Shown here piece after piece: positions 60,376-64,000 of a stretch of 64,000 nt of DNA. The stretch's first letter is position 1; each line of letters opens with the position of its first letter. Origin of the DNA: Choanephora cucurbitarum. Lineage: Eukaryota; Mucoromycota; Mucoromycetes; Mucorales; Choanephoraceae. Under the pieces are notes generated by a model. That model saw nothing but the letters and a program-made list of their open reading frames with translations, searched no databases and was not told the origin of the DNA. The translations under genes were made by a program, and so were the position numbers. Location: assembly GCA_025331435.1 (NCBI GenBank), contig JAIWNI010000098.1, positions 40,234 through 104,233 on the forward strand, given 5' to 3'.

Positions 60376-61810
60376 ATGTCACGCTCTCTAACTATTGGCA
60401 TTATCATGCCATTACTTGTGTTTAGTATCCTGACCTATACCTTTTACCACTATCTACAGTTTAAAAGTACAAAGTTGCTGATCTCGACTATTCAGTAAAA
60501 CACTAACTCATCTCGACATTCTTTATTTCAGTACTTATGAGCGAGAATTCGGAATGGAATTATAAACAAAAAACAGGTAGTGTTTTCTTCTCGAAACATG
60601 TCTTACAGAAATTAAGATAATAATTCTTTTTTTTTTCTTTTTTGAGAAAGGGACAACAGTTTTTGCAGCTTACTGCTATGCAATGAGTTTAGTTTCTTAT
60701 GCAGTCATTATGATAAAACCACAAGACTCTTTATCTTTACTACATAAGCCTTTAAAGGAAGAGGAACCATGGCTGACATTAAGCAATCAAGAGGGCGACC
60801 CTTTATATTGTGAGCGCTGTAAAATAGTAAAACCTGAGAGAACACATCATTGCAGAGAATGTAATCAATGTACAGCTAAAATGGACCAGTAAGTTATTTT
60901 GATTCTCTTCCATTGATGGAAGAGAGGGAAAAATGTTATACGCAAGCTGATATTTCCTCTGTAGTCATTGTATTTGGTAGAAAAGCCTTTTCAGAAGAAG
61001 AAAATAGAAGCTTATGTTTTCTTTCTAATAGGATAAATGGCTGTGTTGATCAAAGCAATTATAAACAGTTTTTTCTGTTTGTATTTTATGTAGCACTATA
61101 TTCGTTACATGTTGAATTTACTTTACTACCTTATCTACTGAAGCTGATTACGACGAAGATGCCAAATGGAAAACTTACTTTAGGTTTTGCTTTTAAAATT
61201 TACAAGATTTATCTTTCTTCAATTTACCATTTTTGGAGAAATGCATTGTTGATCCTTCAGCAACAAAAGTGGATTACGTTGTTTACAGGTGTTCAAGGAC
61301 TCGGTTTAGAAGAAGTGAGCTTACATTGGTACATAGTGTGCTTCTTGTAAGTTATTCCGTTGAGGCAAGAACTCTATTGACTCGTTCTTATTCTCTTAGA
61401 GGATTTGTCTTTGGCGTAACTGTATCTGGTTTTGCTTTAGCACATTTTTGTTTCATTATCAAAAACAAAACAAGCATAGAATATGCTGCAAGTCGACCTA
61501 TATTTGTTAAAGTGAATCCTGATCCATCCAAAAAAGAATCTACTGTAGTTGCATTGACTGATAAAAAAGAGTTTAAAGATATGTATGATATTGGTTGTTA
61601 TAGAAACTGGTGCTCTGTTATGGGAGCAAACCCTTTCCTCTGGCTATGTAAGTTGCGATAGATTTCTTTTCTCTCTTGTCTAATTCTTTTTAAATATCAG
61701 TACCTTTTAAGGAATCGCCTACAACTAATTTGTTTCCTCACAACCCAGACTTTATCACTCGTGTAATGAAGAAGATAGAAAACAAAACTCAAACAAATAA
61801 AAACGTATAA
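60376..61810 (+). CDS. DHHC-type protein S-palmitoyltransferase
   Basis: Eight exons: 60376-60466, 60532-60576, 60651-60888, 60965-60976, 61032-61183, 61289-61346, 61400-61647 and 61701-61810; phases agree, 317 aa. Four TM helices: MPLLVFSILTYTF near the start; VFAAYCYAMSLVSYAVIMI; FFLFVFYVALYSLH; WYIVCFLGFVFGVTVSGFAL. The cysteine-rich domain is YCERCKIVKPERTHHCRECN then QCTAKMDHHCIWINGCVDQS NYKQFFL. The motif is DHHC followed by I-W instead of the common P-W. The second His, the Cys, Ile and part of Trp come from a 12-nt microexon. The loop between TM3 and TM4 depends on an intron with a weak GTTTTG donor (61184-61288); reading through would add 35 residues. The C-terminal tail includes NPFLWLLPFKES. 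It is membrane-bound; substrate unknown. Confidence 0.85.
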
Positions 61811-62274
61811 TTCGAGTATCGTAGTAAACAAAAATGAAATAGCGAATTTTGCAACAAATGTTTGATAGCTTGAAACAGGCACATTATCTTAACCTAGACA
61901 AAGAAATTTTGCAATAAGTGTCACAAAACTTAGTGGGTCTAACGCAGACCGAGTAGTTTCTTGTTCCAGAATGACTAGCAGTTACAGGGTGATAAGGATC
62001 TAAACAATGCTGCTTTGAGTAGACACTATGGGATGCGTTAAGTAACTAAATGGTGAGGAGGTGAGGATGTTCAGTAGTGGTAGAGGTTGAGTGGGATGTG
62101 AACTTTCATTAGTGCTTTATGAAAGCTTTAAATGTTTTTCTAACATTAAATGTCTATCTGTAAAAGAGTTGACCAACTAAATGAAGGACACTCAGATTAC
62201 TAGACAAAATGAGTTGATATTTGTGTGAGAGTTTATGCTTTCCCTTGGTTGAAGCTGGCTTTGTTTTAGGCAAG

Positions 62275-62525
62275 TCCTAAAAAACCAGCTTGAAGAAGTG
62301 AATGTGACTCCAGTACGTTATAGTTATGGTTGGACAGTTCGAGAAACAGCTGCAACTCATTTCGCTTTTGCAATGATGATAAAACTTTTTACTAGGCAAC
62401 CATTTCATCTACTACCTTATCATATCCCTATGTTGAGAAGAGCTCCCTTTTTAAATCTTGTTCAATTCCCTTGTCTCAGTGCTTTTCATAAGCCTGTATT
62501 AACACAAGTACACAATTGGAAATAA
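62275..62525 (+). other. Orphan coding-like segment, possible terminal exon or gene fragment
   Basis: After a TTTTAG acceptor at about 62270, an open stretch of 84 codons runs to TAA at 62525: QVLKNQLEEVNVTPVRYSYG WTVRETAATHFAFAMMIKLF..., ending TQVHNWK. Composition is protein-like (hydrophobic blocks, PYHIPMLRRAPFLN), unlike the flanking DNA. No upstream exon was found in the 400 bp before it, and I do not recognise the family. It could be a truncated duplicate of a gene elsewhere. Confidence 0.4.
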
Positions 62526-64000
62526 AATAAAAGCACATTTGACTAAGAACTATACTTAAGTACGTACTATGCTAAGACTGTTAGCCTTTAGTTTCTCATC
62601 ATTAGATTAGATACTCTAGTTAGGTCCCTTATTTCATCACTGCCCCAAAACGCATGCTTTTTTTTTTGCCGAGGCAACGGTTCAAGATGCGCAGAGCGCA
62701 GCAATGAGGTTATTCCATGACGTAGCGAAGGTTTAAGAAAGCATGAGTGGTGCCTCTTATTAATCCTTTCATCAGATAAGTTGGGTTGCGGCAGCGCGAA
62801 CATATTGCAAAGTATTGCGTACCAACCCATAACGAAGGTCAATGAAATCAGCTAGAGCCCAGTGGAGATGCTAGTTTTATCAACATAATGGAGTTCAAGT
62901 TTTTAATATGTTCGTTAAGAGTTATAAAGCTACTGTGAAATTAAATCCTCGCTTTTCTCGAGTAAGCAATTAAACTCTGAGTTCTGTTACTGAAAATCTG
63001 TTAGAAAGTTTATTTGTATCTAATAAGCTAACTCGACCACTTTTATAAGCCTAAATTCGTACACCTATAAAAGTATGTTTTAAGGACGCTAATAACGACA
63101 AGTTGTAACCCTGAATTCAAATGTAAGCTGACTAGAGAAAGCTGTTTGTTGCATAATCCTCAAGGCATTATGGATTGCACAAATAAAATGCTCCAATAAC
63201 TGTCAAAGAGTACAAATTCCTAACATTGCCTTCAAAGCAATTTCGAAGCCTAAAGCTTCTACCTATTAATATGATTCCATCGTCTGTTTTAAGCCTGTCG
63301 GCAATAGGTGCGCAAAAAGCATTCTCATAGCATATCTCGTTTCGACAAGATTGAAGTGAAATACACTGTTCACCCAACAGAACTACTTGTTAGTCAGAGC
63401 AGAAAGGATTGTTTTATACAGTGGCAGCCGATTGTTAAAGTTGGGCAGGGCTAAATCCAGTTCAGATAATATGCAAGCATGTCTGCATCTTAGACGAATT
63501 TGACACCCATGTATTTTTTGATTGTTGCTTTGATTAGCTACTTTGTTGAAGAGAAAAGAATATCAAGAAATACTTGAAGGTCTATACTAGCACTATGTAT
63601 ACCAACGAACGAAAGAAGACTGTAATTAGATGAACAAAATAGAAACTACAAAAGATATGTTGTATGGGTAGGTGTTTATCAGAGGCAATAATCAAAAAAA
63701 CCAGAAAAGTACAACTAATACTCAACTAAGTTTATTAAGTCAAAACTAAGCGATCTTTCTTTAGCTAACAAAATATGCCTTTATTTATATTCTTTGATTT
63801 GGTGATGAGAAAAGACTTGGTCCATGATGCACAATGTCTGATCTTCAGTCACATCTTGTATTATCTATCTCTAAGCAGTTATTTATAGCAGGCCATCTTT
63901 ATGACTCTTGCATTGCTATACAAATAAAACAACTTCAGTATTCCTCTTAGTTCAGATAAGACCTTAGGTAACATCATTTCAGATCAAACACATGACATCT
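62526..64000. other. AT-rich terminal region, no recognised gene
   Basis: No supported gene. 62640-62840 is more GC-rich, with GCCGAGGCAACGG and TTGCGGCAGCGCG, suggesting a repeat of another origin, but it could not be classified. Confidence 0.45.

Overview
The window is AT-rich nuclear DNA of a filamentous fungus, most likely of the Mucoromycota (Mucorales). The pointers are many 45-85 nt introns with GTAAGT/GTATGT donors, a fungal CCH1 channel, a Tnp2-type CACTA element, a DIRS-like YR retroelement, and an AT-AC (U12-type) intron, a class known from Mucoromycota but lost in most ascomycetes. No rRNA, tRNA or CRISPR array was found. Exon models were built by hand; in every multi-exon host gene the exon phases add up to one open frame.

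Layout. 1-1062 (-): a PHO84-type phosphate transporter, cut by the window edge. 3.7-9.65 kb: two near-identical, dead Tc1/mariner-like copies in inverted orientation around a decayed LINE. 10.9-13.1 kb (+): a small MerT-like/HMA metal protein and a membrane SH3 protein. 13.3-18.25 kb: a complete CACTA (CMC) transposon with matching termini, a 3-bp target duplication, a five-exon transposase and a divergent second gene. 18.25-23.86 kb: no convincing gene. 23.9-24.9 kb (-): an SFP1-like zinc-finger factor. 26.9-30.3 kb (-): MAK21/NOC1 ribosome biogenesis factor. 30.7-37.9 kb (-): CCH1, 19 exons. 38.8-40.7 kb (-): a secreted Ser/Thr-rich protein and endonuclease V.

41.9-57.1 kb is a repeat-rich island: DIRS-like remnant, a 364-bp tandem repeat, a Mutator-like element (MULE) with a decayed OTU protease region, a degenerate stretch, an eight-exon gene of unknown function, a 178-bp foldback MITE, and a scrambled Ty3/gypsy remnant. 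58.0-61.8 kb returns to single-copy genes: a CSM1/PCS1 monopolin gene and thymidylate synthase sharing a 169-bp divergent promoter with an MluI cell-cycle box, then a DHHC palmitoyltransferase whose DHHC motif is assembled through a 12-nt microexon. The rest, to 64 kb, holds one orphan coding-like segment and otherwise nothing recognised.

The host genes are mostly independent housekeeping functions. The clearest shared regulation is the CSM1/TMP1 pair. The most distinctive observations are the U12-type intron in CCH1, the apparently intact CACTA and MULE transposases, the MerT-HMA fusion and the DHHC microexon.
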